A stretch of 64,000 nt of DNA from Capitella teleta. Lineage: Eukaryota > Annelida > Polychaeta > Capitellidae. How positions within the stretch are numbered: the stretch's first letter is position 1; every line of letters begins with the position of its first letter. The position numbers and the translations under genes are program-made. The stretch covers positions 74,808-138,807 of the forward strand of contig KB308911.1 in the NCBI GenBank assembly GCA_000328365.1, read 5' to 3'. Shown here in pieces: positions 45,001-59,185 of the stretch. The notes beneath the pieces are model-generated. The model was not told where the DNA came from, made no database searches, and was given only the letters and a program-made list of their open reading frames with translations.

Positions 45001-48000
45001 AGGGGAACGTTGGGAACAAGGTCGCGAATGTATCGAACGGGGGACTTCTCTACTGAGAACAGCTCTCCCATCTCAAGAGCGGAAGACGCTTTCGGTGAAA
45101 GATGATAAACGCTGATTTTGGTGACGTTCTGGGTAAACAGCAGGAGGTTCTCTGCTCCCTGCGCCAACATTTTGAGCAGAATTCTGACTTCGTGATCATC
45201 ATAATGTTTCTGACTGATTTCACTGAGGATCGCCTGCTGACGTGTTCTCAGGGGGAACCGGAACAGCGTTCCGCCAAAGTCTTCTTGGCGGGAATCGGGT
45301 CGAAGGTCACAGCCAAAGACATCGTTGTACGGTTTGAACTGATTGCCTAATCGTCGTAACTTCCTGCGGTGCTTTCGCATGTCAATCTTGATGCCTGGTT
45401 TGGCTTTGTTCTTGATACTTTTACCTAAATGCGTCGTGTGCGGATCAAAGATCACGATGTTGTGTCGGCTGACGAAGCTAGGAACATCCGTGATGTTGTA
45501 GACAGCGTTGAATCCGAGCCCAAAACGGCCGATTTTATCCGTTTGGTTCTCTTTAGTGGCGCCACTCAGCTTAGTGATATTCTCAAAGTCTTCGTCTGAG
45601 AAGGCAGCATTGTTGTATGCCCAGAGAGCGGGTCCCTGGCATTCGCGCATTCCCTCATCAATCAAGCAGGTCATGCAGTCCTCATTCTGCCGCTCATCGT
45701 ACAGGAACTTCACCTCCGTTGCCCCTGCGTCATCCGCATTCTGCACGAGTTCCTTGGGAACAGCAAAGCCGTCCGTGTACTCCTGTAGCAGGACATTCAA
45801 GCGATGGGTCAGAGAGTCCGCTTGACCAAAACTGAAGTCCAGTTCTTCAGCATCCAGCATGCGGCTCATCAGGGTGGGCACACCGAGCGCTTCTGAAGTG
45901 CTTACCGGGACGTTTGGATGCACAAGGTAGAACTGTCGCTCAGAGCCTTCTTGGAAATCATTGATATCGTAACCTGAAAAAATAAGATTCCAAATCAATT
46001 CCTTACACGAGGTATGCACAAACCTTGGCGAATCCATTCCATGTCACTGTAAGTACAATCCAACAGCGCTGCCATCTTGAGAGCAGTTCCACTGACGTCA
46101 TGCACTGGCAACCAGAGACGATCCTGATATTCGTTCAGCATGTCTTCGGTGATGTGCGACTTGAGCTCGTTGAGGATGCTGACAGACAAATGCAGATCCC
46201 GCTTCACTTTCTCAGCGCTGACTTCCTCCTGAAGGTTGCGATCTCGTATCATAGTGAGCACATCCGGAAGAGGACACTTGTCCATCACTCCAAGATCGAT
46301 AAACAGGCCATGATGCTGCCTCAGTTCCCAGGGAATGCAGTAGACGTACGGCCTCAGATCCATGAACGCCTCTTGGAAGAAGACGTTCTGTGGACAAGCG
46401 AATCCCTCGCCATGCCACACCCACTCCGTGACCACTTTCAGCGCTGCCTTCACGTCTTCGATGTCATGTTTGCTCAGCACAGTGTACACGCTGTCCATGG
46501 TTTCAGCAAACGCCGCTTTTTCTTTGCCATCAAAAGCAGAGATAACGTTCTTCAGATGTCGTACAATGAATTGGAGATCAGGAGGAGAACTCCACTGGAA
46601 TGCGGTCTGCATGGATTCAGGCACGTCCAACGCGAGCGTAGGCATCACGGACCCCACTAGATGGGCGTACTTACGACACACCATAGCGGCTGGCTTGCAG
46701 AACAGGTCGCCTTCGAACCAGGAGAGGCACTTTGGGTAGAAGGTGGGCATGGTATCCATCCTCCTCACCCACACCACTTCCTTCAGCGCCTCACGCAGCG
46801 GCGTTCCCTGGCAGTCATGTTCCAGGATGTGCGGATGTTTCACCAAGTAATTCATGATGGCGTCTGCTTTGCTGATGACAGCTTTCTGGTCGGATTCATT
46901 GTTAATCAGATCAGTGATACAACACGCTGACTCCAACAGATCCTCCGGTTCCACGTCATGAACTCCTCGTAGACCAATCTCCCCCAAAATGGCAACAATA
47001 GAAGGCTCAGCATAACTCCCTGATGGGAAGTTATCCTCGTCAAAGAACATTTCCTGAAGGAGTTCGTTATCAGGATCGTAGAAACGATCAGGAGTGAGCA
47101 GCATGTCTTTGCGTGGCAGGAAGGGCAGAACCCTGAGAGTGGCCTTGAACTGCTCGCCTTGGCTCTGGAATGAGTGGAACTGCTTGAGAACATAGATCAT
47201 CAACTTCTCCACATCTTCGTTCTCATATGTCATGTTCTCAATATCCGGGAAGATGTGCTCCATCAACAGCTCAGCCACCGTGAGTTCTTTCACACCCAAC
47301 ACACGCGCAAGATTCACCGAGTGTGTGTCCCTCAGTGCTAGCAATGGCCGTGACACGTGTACAGGAAGTTCTTCAGCCGGAGCGGTCAAGCTAACCTCCA
47401 CAAAAGGAACAAAACGTGAGCTTTGACCACCACTGCCCTCCACGGTCTCAAACAGCGGCAAACGTTCCAGGATATGTCGATGTTTGCTGCTCATCTCGTA
47501 CTCTGAGACCTTTGCAAAGAGGCGTCTCAGAGTTCTGCGGTCTTCATCTTCGAGCGTTTGTAAGCATTTTGTGGCGAAACCGTCGCCGTTGATCTCACAG
47601 AGCTGTTCCAACGCCTGGATGACTCCGATGTAACTGGGAGAGTAGACGTACTTCCTGCTGACCAGGGGGTGCAGTTTGATGAAATCAGGGAGGTCAGCAA
47701 TGACGTAGATACCCATTTCCCCCAGGATGTCCTCCAGGCCTTCTCCTAGGCATAACCCATCCATCTGTTGCATCATCAGAACTTTATCCGACACAAGAGG
47801 CAGCAACTGAATGTTCTCCGTTTCAGGGGAGAATTTGCCAACCGGCACGCAAGGCAATCGCTCAACACAGCTCAGATCACGGCTCTGGTGATTGACCAAG
47901 TACAGCCAGAGTGACGTCAGCCATGAGTGAGGAGGCTGCCCTGGAGATCCAGGGGCCCAAGTCACCACTTGACCCTGCATCCAATCCTTGGGAACGGCTT

Positions 48001-51000
48001 CCCTGAGCAGATCTCCAAGCACAGAATTGTCAACCACTTTGATCTGAGTGTAACCTGAAAAAATGAAACGTTAATTTTCAGTACGTGTAAGCAATTATGA
48101 GACACACCTCTTTTTGATGCCTGTTGCAGCATTTCTTGAAGATCTGCGTCCAATTCGTGATCAACAAAGTCATCCTCCATGCCAGGGAACAGCTCTTGGA
48201 CCTCTTTAGAGCAGGCAATGTACACATGATGCTCAGCCTTCCTTGGGTTGGCATAGATGCAGCTAAAACCACCGTTGGCCATGGGGAGCAGCTCCAATCC
48301 ATCCAGCAAATCATATCGCGTCAGCTTCAGGAAGTAGCGCAGAAGTTGCAGCTTCTTCTCCCAGTGCACCGTGTTCGAGAACTGAACGTCTTTGTACGCT
48401 TTGGAAACAATTTGCGGCGTCATTTTTCCAAGAACCATCATGCAGCAGACGCGCACCGCCTCCTGTACATGCATGGGAACGGCGGCCACTTTCACATCGG
48501 CCGACGCCAGTACTTCCAAGATGGCTTCTCTGGCTGCGTCTCCTGCGTCCAGTGTATCAAACACAGCTTCCTTTGCGTGGATCCAGTTGCCCCCGTTTGC
48601 CTCTGTGAACACTACGGGATCCTTGAAGAGGTCCGAGTACATAGTGGGGAGAATTGAGTCCCACTTCCGGTCGACTTTTGTGAGGTCAGGGAATGCGGCG
48701 TAGATGGAGTCAAGGGTGAGCGCTGGCAGAGACCCCTGTCTGTGGAGTTGTATGGCAGCCCTAAGGAGAGAAGCGTACGCTTTGGGAAGAGCCTCCTTAA
48801 GCATGCACTGGTTCCACAGCAGTCTCTTATCCATCATGTCTTCACGAGTGCGATACGACGTTGGCCATTTGATGTGCTTGCGATTCTGTTCGAGGGAGAA
48901 ATAGCCGTTGATTTCGACTGGGAGGCCGGTGTCCATGCTCTGATCTGAGGGCAGTGGCAAAGCACAGAATATGTGACCACGTACGCTGGCCTGCCCGTCC
49001 TCTGGGGAACTCAGCGGCATGGCTGCCCCCACCCACGGAGGGTAGTGTAAGTCAGGGTCCATCTGCAACTTGCGAAAGGTGGCAGAAGTCTGACCACCGA
49101 CGAAATAATTAGTCACGAGCCACGTGTATGAACGCTGAATTTGGTCGCGTCCAGTGACGCAGGTGCACACGACCGTGACGGGGTATGACATCATGACAGG
49201 ACCATCTCTGCGAGGGGCGGTCGCTCGCGCCACAAAATCCTGCCTCTTCTGACGAACATCTTCGCGGCAATCTTCGGAAAGTTCAACTCTGAAGAGAAGT
49301 TTTGGTGTGAGGGTGTGAGCGTCTTTGGTGTGGACTTCCACGGATTCCACGTGACGAAGGAAGAGCAGGAGGAGGTGTGCGTCCTCCTGGAAGGCATCCA
49401 GCAACGCCTGCACTTTGTCGTTATTGTAAATGACGTCTGAGAGCGCGGATGGTTTTGTCCTCAGTGGGAAGCGAAATAAAGTTCCGGGGAAATAGCCGTC
49501 TTTGAAAGTGTCACGTGTGCACGTGAAGATCCCTGAGAAGGGTTCAAATTGATGAGGAAGGAGCTCCAGGAGATTGTCCTTGGAGAGCGTCCATCCGTGA
49601 CTAGAAGAAGGGAAGAATTCCTGATGAGGTTCAATGACCCCAGCGTGATCTCCGCTCACAATGAACGGCAAATCTGGAAGAGATTTATGTAACTAGGGAT
49701 GGGGGGGAAAGGGAAGGGGGGGTCTGACCGGTGAAATGGAAGACGGATTTGAAACCCATGCCGAAATAACCCACTTTAAGAGGGTCGTTTTGTTTGACGC
49801 TTTGCGAGAGCATTCGAATGCCTCGCCAGTCATCGTCATTAAACGTGGCGTCGTTGTAGGCGTATAAAGCAGGCCCCTGCAAAGACATTCATCACACATC
49901 TTTATATTCTACCCACAACTTTAATGAGCAAATAAAACATGAGTAATTAAGTTAAATTTCAGTCCTAATTTAATGAGTCAAGGCTGAAGCACTCAGTGAC
50001 CTTAACTCCTACTCATAACCTCATGATCACGCTCATGTTTTCATCAAGAGGCCGGAAATGGGATTCAACGCTTACCAGGGATTAAAAAAATATTCCAGTT
50101 CTGATTTAATAAACGCTTGTTAGTCGTTTCAGTTACTCATTCAGGTATCAAATTCTCTCTAATTTACGAATAAATTTTCTCTTTTATCACTTTTATGACA
50201 CGTTCAGTGATGTTTTTTCCCATGATTCAAAATTTCTTTCAGACTGTTGATGAGAAAATATGATTTTTTTTTCTTTCTTGTAAACTAGAAAAATTAAGAA
50301 ACTCAATTTAAAGGAAGTGACTGATTATGATGCTGAGTAAGAACGCTCATGGTAAAGGAGGTCACCGCAGGGTTTCACAATTATGAGGCGCAAGAAACCT
50401 ACGACCAGACCCCGCAAAAGGGGCCTCTATCCTGCGTACCATAGAAAGTGCACTAAGTTCATTTCTCACCTGGTACTTGGCCATGCCGGGATGGTGCAGG
50501 TAGCGCCCCATGGTGCCGTACGTCTTACGGTCGTAGAGGAGTTTAACTTCACGTGCCCCCGCGTCCTCAGCATTCTGCACAAGTTCCTACGGAGAGAAAA
50601 TATTTAAAAATTCAAATTAACAGTCAATCAAACTCAAATCCAAAATACATTGATATGATGGACACTTCTTGGGGGTTTGATGAGTCCGAAATTATTATTA
50701 CGGAAATTATTTAAAAACTTGAATATATTAGTCACTAATGGCGAGTACTGACTATATTCAGATATAAGTAGATAAAATTATTTTTGATAAGCATTCAATT
50801 AAAATGGCTATACTTCGCTGCCAAATTAAACATGTTGGATATCCCAGCTCAATTTCTAACTCATGCATTAAAATGCTAAATTATAAAAGGGAAAAATATA
50901 TTCTCCTTTCCATAAAGTCAACATTCGTGTTTATTGTAGATGAATCATGTCCTCCATAATACATCAAATTTATAACAACAAAGTGCAAACGGAATAAATA

Positions 51001-52668
51001 TGCATACATCATATGAATAATATTTATGCTGAATAAACAAGCAATGATAGCAGACAGAAAAATTATACCCTAAAGTCAACTATTGATTTTCAATGTTTTC
51101 AGGCTTTGAACACACGTGCATAGCATATCAATCTATCCGGGATTGTAAAACATGAAATTTTTAATAATTTTTTTCATTTTAATGGACTAGAATTCCAGGG
51201 GTATATTATGGTTATGCAAACATAATATAACAGTAGCATGCAGCAGTCAGAATTTATGATTCAATGCAAGGGTTGAGAGTACAAAGAGGCAGCATTTGGA
51301 AAATTGCCAGGAAAATTCAATGTGCGGGCTGGTCTGGTGCAAATGTATTGAATATATGATCAGCTTATCACCAGACAATAAGCTATAAAAGCAAACGTTA
51401 AATTTAATTCCTGATGACAATATGATAAGACTCAATTTCCAGGCTGTTTCAACATTTTAATATTTTTAAATAGGAAAACCCAGCACGTATTCATGAGTGT
51501 ACCCATGAGGTCACCATGGCAACAGTTAGGCAGACAGGGCAATAAAAGCCAATGTTTATGTTCGGCTGGTGGCAAAGATTCCTTTGTTGATGCTGTCAAA
51601 GCTCTCTAAATCACAAACTATTTCTGAGTTAAAAATATTTGGAATGCAGAAAGTAAATTTTGGAAACTCAAGAAAAACCGCAAAATGTTTCCAGATGCAG
51701 TTCAATACACTAACAGATATGGCAGAGAGAGGGATTTTAATATTTTATAGAACTTGTATTTTTACCTTGAAGATTTGACTGTCATCTGGATATTGGTCTA
51801 GAATCTTCCTCAGTTGGATGATGAGAGGAGGGAGGATGATGCCCTGCCCAAAGGCATCAGCAGACTCTGCAGGAAGAAATAGAGGAACGAGTTTTAACTG
51901 AAGAAAATTAATAAATTGATCAAATCAGTTGAAATAACATAAATATGACCCTCGGTTTGGTTATTGAAATATTAAGCATTGTATGTAATATAATAATATA
52001 TTGTAATCATATCATATACATATTTGATTCCGTCAATTTACTTGGACTAAATAATGTAAGGGTAAATGGTTTTGTTATCAAATGTGTTCAAATCAGGGGA
52101 GTGCCACTGTAATTGCCCGAGGGATCAAACAGATCATGACTTTCCGGACAAATACTTGAAGAAAAAAAAGAAAAAATACATGAAGAAAGTGATGAAAAAA
52201 ACCCAGATGGTATTGTTAACCTGTACCCTGAGCAGCATTCAGGAAATGCCAATTCAAGACCTAAATCACTTAATAGAAGCATTTCCACTTGCTAAGTGCT
52301 ATAGACCCAAGCAGTCCACCTAACGAGTAATTTATTCAAATCAGTTCAAGCATAAAACCACACATAAAAATCAAAGCAACGAGATTTTTAAACAAAACTG
52401 AAAAGGGGAAAAAAGGATCATATTATATACACCAGTAACAGTGGTGAACTGTGTAATTAGTTTGTACTTCATTGCATACTAATTATTAAATCTGTGCCAT
52501 AGTAATTAATCCTGGTTGATGTATGATAGTCACAGGACTTTGAACTGCAAAATGTATCTTTTTTGATGGGTTTAGGGTCAAAGTTGAAGCCGGGTGAAGA
52601 ACTCGTTGAAGCGTGACCTGAAGTTCACCTGACGAATTCTCACCTTGATCATCGGGTGAAGAATCCAT
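36059..52668 (-). CDS. SACS: Sacsin (HSP90-like repeats, J domain, HEPN co-chaperone)
   Basis: Eight coding exons: 52644-52668, 51766-51866, 50470-50586, 49729-49876, 48108-49673, 46024-48054, 36411-45973 (9563 bp) and 36059-36346. Sum 13839 bases, giving 4612 residues; human sacsin has about 4579. Three sacsin repeat regions with HSP90-type ATPase motifs: ELVQNAEDAGA with VGYFGMGFKSVFHFTD near residue 45; ELVQNADDAGATEVKFLYDE with GRFGLGFNAVYNITD near 1400; EMLQNADDSGATEIQF with GQYGVGFNCVYHLTD near 2440. A J domain follows with intact HPD (LKWHPDKN) near 4360, then a C-terminal HEPN domain across the last intron. Known: sacsin links HSP70 and HSP90-type chaperone functions and supports mitochondrial and intermediate-filament order; loss in humans causes ARSACS. 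The ubiquitin-like domain that starts human sacsin is absent: an in-frame stop lies just upstream of the ATG. Four introns are only 50 to 64 bp. Confidence 0.95.
50383..50458 (-). mobile_element. SINE tail fragment in a sacsin intron
   Basis: Resembles the tail of the SINE at 4110-4405 (a shared motif like TATCCTGCRTACCA at the end). Too short to define the family further. It lies a few bases from a coding exon (50470-50586). Confidence 0.4.
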
Positions 52669-52702
52669 GTGTCATCAGAGGCGTCCTCTCACGGACGAAC
52701 AT
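52669..52702 (-). promoter_or_regulatory. Sacsin 5' leader with an overlapping upstream ORF
   Basis: A likely acceptor (TTTTCAG) ends at 52703, so this 5' UTR piece would be spliced to a further upstream exon not identified here. It begins with an ATG that opens a 17-codon frame (starts MFVRERTPLM), which ends in the other frame just past the sacsin start codon. In the sacsin frame the leader has two stops in a row before the ATG, which fixes the start. A translational control role is possible. Confidence 0.45.
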
Positions 52703-55540
52703 CTGAAAATATATATCATTATAATTAATTAATTAATGCTATATAATTGTACCTAATTCGGGCTAGGTACTAGTCAATACATGTACTACATACATGGATT
52801 ATGCATACGTAAATTTATATATGGAGCTATGAATGCTATAAAAAGGTATAATCTAAACAACCAATGAGCTTAAGTACTCGGAGAGTAAGTACCAGTGCAC
52901 GAATTATACGCGATGCTATCTTTTATGATTGACACTTTTTTTTCTTGCAATTCTGGAATGTGTAATATCTGACATGGAAACTAATGATATCAGCCGAATA
53001 GTATTCTTAAATGGAAGCTGGTGATAAATTATGAAGATTTTATCTTAAGATCAAGAGAGTTCAACGAGGTCAAGTAGGCTGATACGGAAAGCGGAGTAAT
53101 TAAAATAGAGAGCAATTAAAAGAGGTATTCGGGTATTGATAGGATAACAGCAAAACGTACCACACCTATATTATAATAGAAAGCAAATGCCTAGAAAATA
53201 GTACTACACATACTTATCCAAATAGGATTCAGGATTCAAGTCTTGCATATGTTATGATACAACTTGACGCAAGTAGCGGCCTTTAGCTATAACTATGGGC
53301 AGTCACAGTCGTCATGACAGCGGTTGACTGTTGTGCTATTAAAACGCTGCGTTTTACAGCTCAGAGCAGCCTTGTTGTCCGGCGCAAGTGGACACTCCTG
53401 CCGGCCATAAACATCGTCACGAGACAAGGACACTTTGCTCCCTTGGCGAATTCTGGGAGCGGCGTCTGTGACATGCCCTGCATTCGAAACAGAGCCACAG
53501 ACTAAAACAGAGGCGTCCGCTGTCGTATTCGGATCAACAAATGCACACAGCTGACATAAAGTGCCTCGAAGCAATCAAGTAAACTCAAAAGAACAATGCA
53601 TATGATTACAGTGTTAGCAAGGTTTCTAGTACACCATAAGTTAGCTGCCCAAAGGAAGCGGTCCTAGCTAATCCTACACACTTGTGTTTACACTACGCTG
53701 CAGCTTTTGAGGGTTACACATAAGTTAAATTTGCAAGTACACTATAGACGCAATTGTACTAGTGTACTTTTATAAACTACTATAATAATACCGGTAGACA
53801 TTTATCAGGCGACCAAGTGACAAAAGTGTACCTATAATTATAGTACTATGAATCATGGCCCATTTTCGCTGCCCTGCATTGAAAATGTTATGACTATGGC
53901 TAGTAATTAGTATGGAAGTAGCTTGGCATCAATTTCAGTTTGATATCAAATGGGAAGCTTTGTGTCAAACTCAGGCCAAATACAAATACAAAAAAAATCA
54001 TTTTATTATATTTTATTATCTAATCATTTTATTTAGTGATCCAATGCTAATACAATTTTAATCAACTGAACTGAGCTGAAATATAGCTCCGCAGCTCAAA
54101 TAATCCTGCTCTCTGATTGGTTGAAACTGAGTTTGATGCCAAGTGTTTACCTAATAGTATTAGCTATATAGTATATACTAGTACATAGTAGGAAGGGTTC
54201 AAGGGGCCGACATGCATTGTGATTGTCTAACGAGCAGACCACCAGTCGGAGCGGCCAACTGAGTACTAGTATTACACAATGACCGACATGTTCTTAGATG
54301 AACCTGCATAAAAAGATAAATCGGGTGAAGTCTGAGACCCATATGGGCATGACGTCTCGCTGCAGTACGCGCATAATGAATAAATGATAAAGAAGGGTTA
54401 GCGAAGTTACAGAAGATGAAAATTAATTTCTAAACCTGTCATGACATGAGTGTGATCAATCGCTCACGAGGGTAATCTAGAAACGATAATTAATTATTTC
54501 ATAAATTCCCATTAACACATAGCTTATAAGCTGACTTATTAAACTGAGCTAGAGGGTTAACGTCCCTCATGCAGTGGCACAGAGTGTGCTACAACAGCTA
54601 AGAAAGCCTTACATGGTCATGATCATCAATATTCATTATAATAATAATGATCCTTATGATGGTCATAAGTTTATAATACATCGTTAACATGTACATTAGC
54701 ACAGATAAATCGGGGGAGATCGGAAACCCATCATCCCATGGCCTATGAGTATGATGGCGCTGTTACGCTGTAGCATGTGGCATGTGCCATGTACATGATA
54801 ATACAGAATGAATTGAAGACTCACCAAATTATGTACAACACAATATAACCGGTATATAAACACAGAGTGATAAAATCCGACACTATTCCTTAATTGGCAC
54901 AGACACAAATCACAAACAAACAGGACACGTGCGGCCGATAAGCGCCAAATCTCCGAGTGACGAACGGCGTCTCATTTCGGCGCCCTTTTCACAATTGAAA
55001 TTCCACGACGTTTTGCCTCTTAACAGTCATTTAAAAAAACTACACATCCTACAGTGCGAACCCAGAGTCAGTGTCAAGGCTGATTTTTCCCTCGCTGCAT
55101 AGACGATAGATCTAACGAAGACTGCTGAAGAATAAGGGAAAAATACACAGCAGCTAGTTCATTGTGAGGAGTGAGAGAAAGAAAAATGTTGAATTTCTGC
55201 CAATTAAGTTTTCAGAGGTGATTCAGATTTTACAAACCCCGATTTCCGATATTTTTTGTAATGATTTAACTTGATTATTTTTACCTACGTGCCAAAGAGA
55301 TGGGGAAAAATATATATATATGTATATAAATATTTAAAGATCACACATTATTAATATTATGAAGAGTGTTGTAGAACATAATATGCCGGATCTTCTGTTT
55401 GGTAGGAAAAAAAAATATCAACCTCATGAATATTCATATGAAATAACGGAGATTGGTGACGCAAAATGTGGTGATAAACAACTAATGTAGCGGTACATAT
55501 ACTGATATAGCCAGGGGCCAGTTATCAAGATATAAAACTG

Positions 55541-55570
<30 letters not shown>
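52703..55570. other. Upstream region of sacsin, no supported gene
   Basis: Mostly AT-rich. Two stretches are richer in CG: 53290-53580, which holds a 93-codon cysteine-bearing minus-strand frame (ends in RCHDDCDCP) of unknown meaning, and about 54930-55060. Either could hold the sacsin promoter or first exon. A poly-T run lies at about 55545-55572. Confidence 0.4.
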
Positions 55571-55572
<2 letters not shown>

Positions 55573-58500
55573 AGCAATTACATTCATTATGCGACGCGTG
55601 CGACTGCGCAGAATTCAGACTGCACAAAGAGGCATCAATTTGATTGCGATGATATGAGTGAGTGACAGGCAAATTTGGCGAACATACAAAATGCGAGGAA
55701 AAAGTGTTCACTGATAACAATGAACTGGTGACAATGGAGTTGAACTGAGCGTCGGAGCCGACGGCGAGTAATTCCGACGAGAAGCGGAGATAAATGAAGG
55801 AAATGCCGCGCGCTGCAAAGGAATGCGCGGGAAGCATGACGCATACATTATATTGATTTCAAATATAAATTCAAAAGAAAAAAATGTGTGAACTCGAGTT
55901 CAAGAATCAAGGATTGATGTACTATAGGGCCGATTAATTCAATGTGAATAAATTATGGATACTCATGTTCAGCTGTAATTATGTTTAATTCTGTATTTAC
56001 AAGAAGGTTATATGGGTATTAACTATCAAGCTCAATTTAACACATGAAATACACCATTAGTCATATACTACAGGTGTTGCTAACAGTTATTGCCGATTTA
56101 CAACCTTTTCGAATTCACCAAGTAATACAATCACACGAAACAATCAATTGGGTCTTAATTTATGCCTCTATCTACGCCTATATATAATACCAGGCATGTC
56201 CTATGCATATGCCTATGTACTGCATACCAGTAGTGAGAAATGCTTAGCTGCCAAAACACAGTCCCTCTGATTCGAAACCTCAGTTGAAAAAAAGAAAAAT
56301 AAATTCTATTTGAAGATAGAAGACAAATGGAGATGAATGGATTGGGCAAGGAGACGTAGATCTGACAATGAGAAATGAGGCACTTGTTAATCTGCAGTCA
56401 GACCTCAAGAGGTCCTCAGCGCATAATCCCAATTCATCGCCCGCTGTGTGCGCATACATAACAGGACACAATTCAAGAGGGTTCACAAGATATCAGAGAA
56501 AAAGGGAACTTATTCATTATTCAGTAATGCTGACACATGATATGATCATGAATATCAATTATTGATTCTCTATTTAACTCCAAAAAGGATCAGTTGAAAA
56601 AGAATTAAGAGGTAGAATAACTAGAATTAGCTCAAGAATCCACTTTCAATGTCCAATATACATTCATTTGGTATTGAAATGCGCCGTATATAATAACTCA
56701 ATCTAGATCAATGGAATTTGTCAACCTGTTATTATCTAATATTGCTATGGAAACAAGAATAATATAATACTGGTAATATGTAAGCTCGTTTAACAGAATC
56801 TCATCAAAATGCAACCTACTCTTTGATGGTGAGGTCTAAAATCAAAGATATGGCACCAATTCTATACACACAAAATAAGAGAGTAAATTGGCAATATTGT
56901 AAAGGGCCAATTTCTGTTGTGCTGAAACTCAATAGTTTGTATGCTGTGCACTATTTCCCCGGGGTTCAATTTTCAGGGTTGTATTTAGCTGCAAGGGAAT
57001 ATGCGGAATTGAAGCCACAGAGGAAATCAGCCCTTCACAGTAATTCACAACATATGTGTACGCATACACAAGAGATACTCACAATTCGTCAGGATCGGCA
57101 TAACAACAGTGCTAACAAATTCATACGCTATACAATGTTGCAAATACTAAACTATATAATTTAGGCCTATAGCCCTAAAGTATGCATAATCATATAAGGC
57201 AATAGATCCATGATTTGGCATCTTGGTGGGAATGGCGGATGATTATAGAGGCTTTGAGCTGGAATGAGATTAATATATTAGGCTACACCGAGTTGCAATC
57301 CTGTATACACATTAGGATGATTAGCGATATCAAATTATTGAGTTAATTAAATCTATTTCATTCTCATTCTATAACAAACTCAGTTCCAGATGTGGCTAAA
57401 ATTTTAAAAGGCCTAAGCCTATGAATTTTCATCTTACTCTGTTGTGTAACTACATAATAAACATACAACACTGGCCGTACTATTCCAATGAGAAATTAAC
57501 ACGAGAAACATACATAATATCGCCCACCACTTCACTCACAACACATTTAGACCAAATTAGAAGGTCGGCAGGTATTCAGTTTCGCGTGTACAAAAAGAAC
57601 ATGATTGGAGGCGTCAAATCCATGAAATTCACTGACCGAAGAGAAAAAGTGCATCGAAAGATGAACATTTCGCCACCACGCCCACTAAGCGCTCAGAGAT
57701 GAGGGCTTCTGTTTTGGTGCGTTATGATTTACAGTCTGAAAGTTGAAAAAGTCATAACGCACTTTTAGGAGCTCAGAACGTACTTGACACATTGTGATTT
57801 CAAGAAAGTGTATTAGTAAATTCATGAATCCATTTTTAATTTTTCTAAAATCAAATGAATCAAAAACATTAATGCCACACGCATAAAATATGTATTAAAC
57901 GACAAATGATCTGAAAATAAAATAAACAAAAGCGAAAGCATTATTCGCACGTTGATATATCAGCTAGGCCTTCTTGACAACTACAAGGGCACATAATATT
58001 AATCATAATCATTATATACATTGTAGTAATATTACCAGTATTACAGGGTGATTCAAAAGTATATTTACAAGTAATGGGGATTTTCCAACCTTGCGTAAAT
58101 AGTCTCCCAAGATAATGATCCTTCACTCGCTCAAAGCATCAGAGGCTGCGAACAAACATTCGTACACAAAGGCGCCATCCCCAGATCGACCACTTCAAAT
58201 CAAAACAAATCTTTAAAATTAACTAGGATACATATTATCTTAATTCTAGAAGTTTAGAACCCGATAAAAAAGCATGAAATTGTTATATACTTAGTACTAC
58301 AGAGGGTCTTCCCGAATCAATGATGAATCATTTCCTTTGCATGGCCATGTAAGTCTTCGATGCATATTTTGATGAATATTGTTTTATGTGATCAGTCGTT
58401 AATTATCAAATGTGACCCATGCAAATGTCTACAATTGCATATTCAATCAAAGGCTATAGTGAAAACAATTATGTACGATTAGATTTTATACGGCGAGGAC

Positions 58501-58915
58501 CCAACCGCCTTATTTCGGCTCAGAGAAGCAGAGGCTGCAAACAAACAGGCACTATCACAAAATCCGTGACTTCTAATCAAAGCCTTTCTGTAATATTCTA
58601 TATTAGTTTTTAGTATTTAGTAAATATTTTTCCATTAGAAGAAAATAAGCCACGGGAGCTAGTTACCATTGATGCTCTTCGCATTTCAACGATGTTAATG
58701 TTATTATGTGAACTCCCCTCATGCTCATAGAAGCCCATGGAGTCAAACTTTATTTGTTTATGTAAGCAATTTTGCATTGCATGCTAATATATGTGACCTA
58801 TGTATGCATGTATTGTGTAGTAATATTCACAATAATGTAAACAATATTTCGGATCCGGACTCTCACACAAAACATTGAACATATGCATGGCTAANGTAAT
58901 TGATTGCTGCAACGC
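55571..58915. other. Intergenic region, no supported gene
   Basis: 55580-55850 is CG-rich and might be a promoter. Open frames up to 113 codons (for example 56823-57164) show no domain, signal peptide or membrane pattern. An 11-bp perfect inverted repeat (GTGCGTTATGA, 57717-57727 with 57752-57762) and a loosely repeated CAGAGGCTGC motif (about 58140 and 58510) were noted. Confidence 0.4.
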
Positions 58916-58965
58916 NNNNNNNNNNNNNNNNNNNNNNNNNNNNNNNNNNNNNNNNNNNNNNNNNN
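58916..58965. other. Assembly gap (50 N)
   Basis: A run of 50 unknown bases, with a single N at 58895. Probably an unresolved low-complexity stretch. Confidence 1.
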
Positions 58966-59185
58966 AAAAGTAAAAGAAATAGGAGTAGTAAAATGAAACT
59001 TATAAAAGAACACATTAGTGATAAAATTAAACCATGACAGCGACAGATCAATGTTAAAAGACATGTGTTGACATAGTATGATATTTTAAAAGTTTGGTAA
59101 AATAAAATTCAGTCAATTTAATTTGGCTTAAAGAGTCGTTCCCGCAAAAACATGCAAATCACGTGTCGATGCACTGTTATTGTGA

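Noticed and set aside
36813-48657. Many plus-strand frames of 60-211 codons opposite sacsin
   Set aside because: Antisense shadows of a long, conserved coding exon; none has a recognisable domain.
52066-52323. Lys-rich 85-codon frame in a sacsin intron
   Set aside because: Poly-A-rich intron sequence with no acceptor and donor keeping the sacsin frame; the flanking exons already join perfectly.
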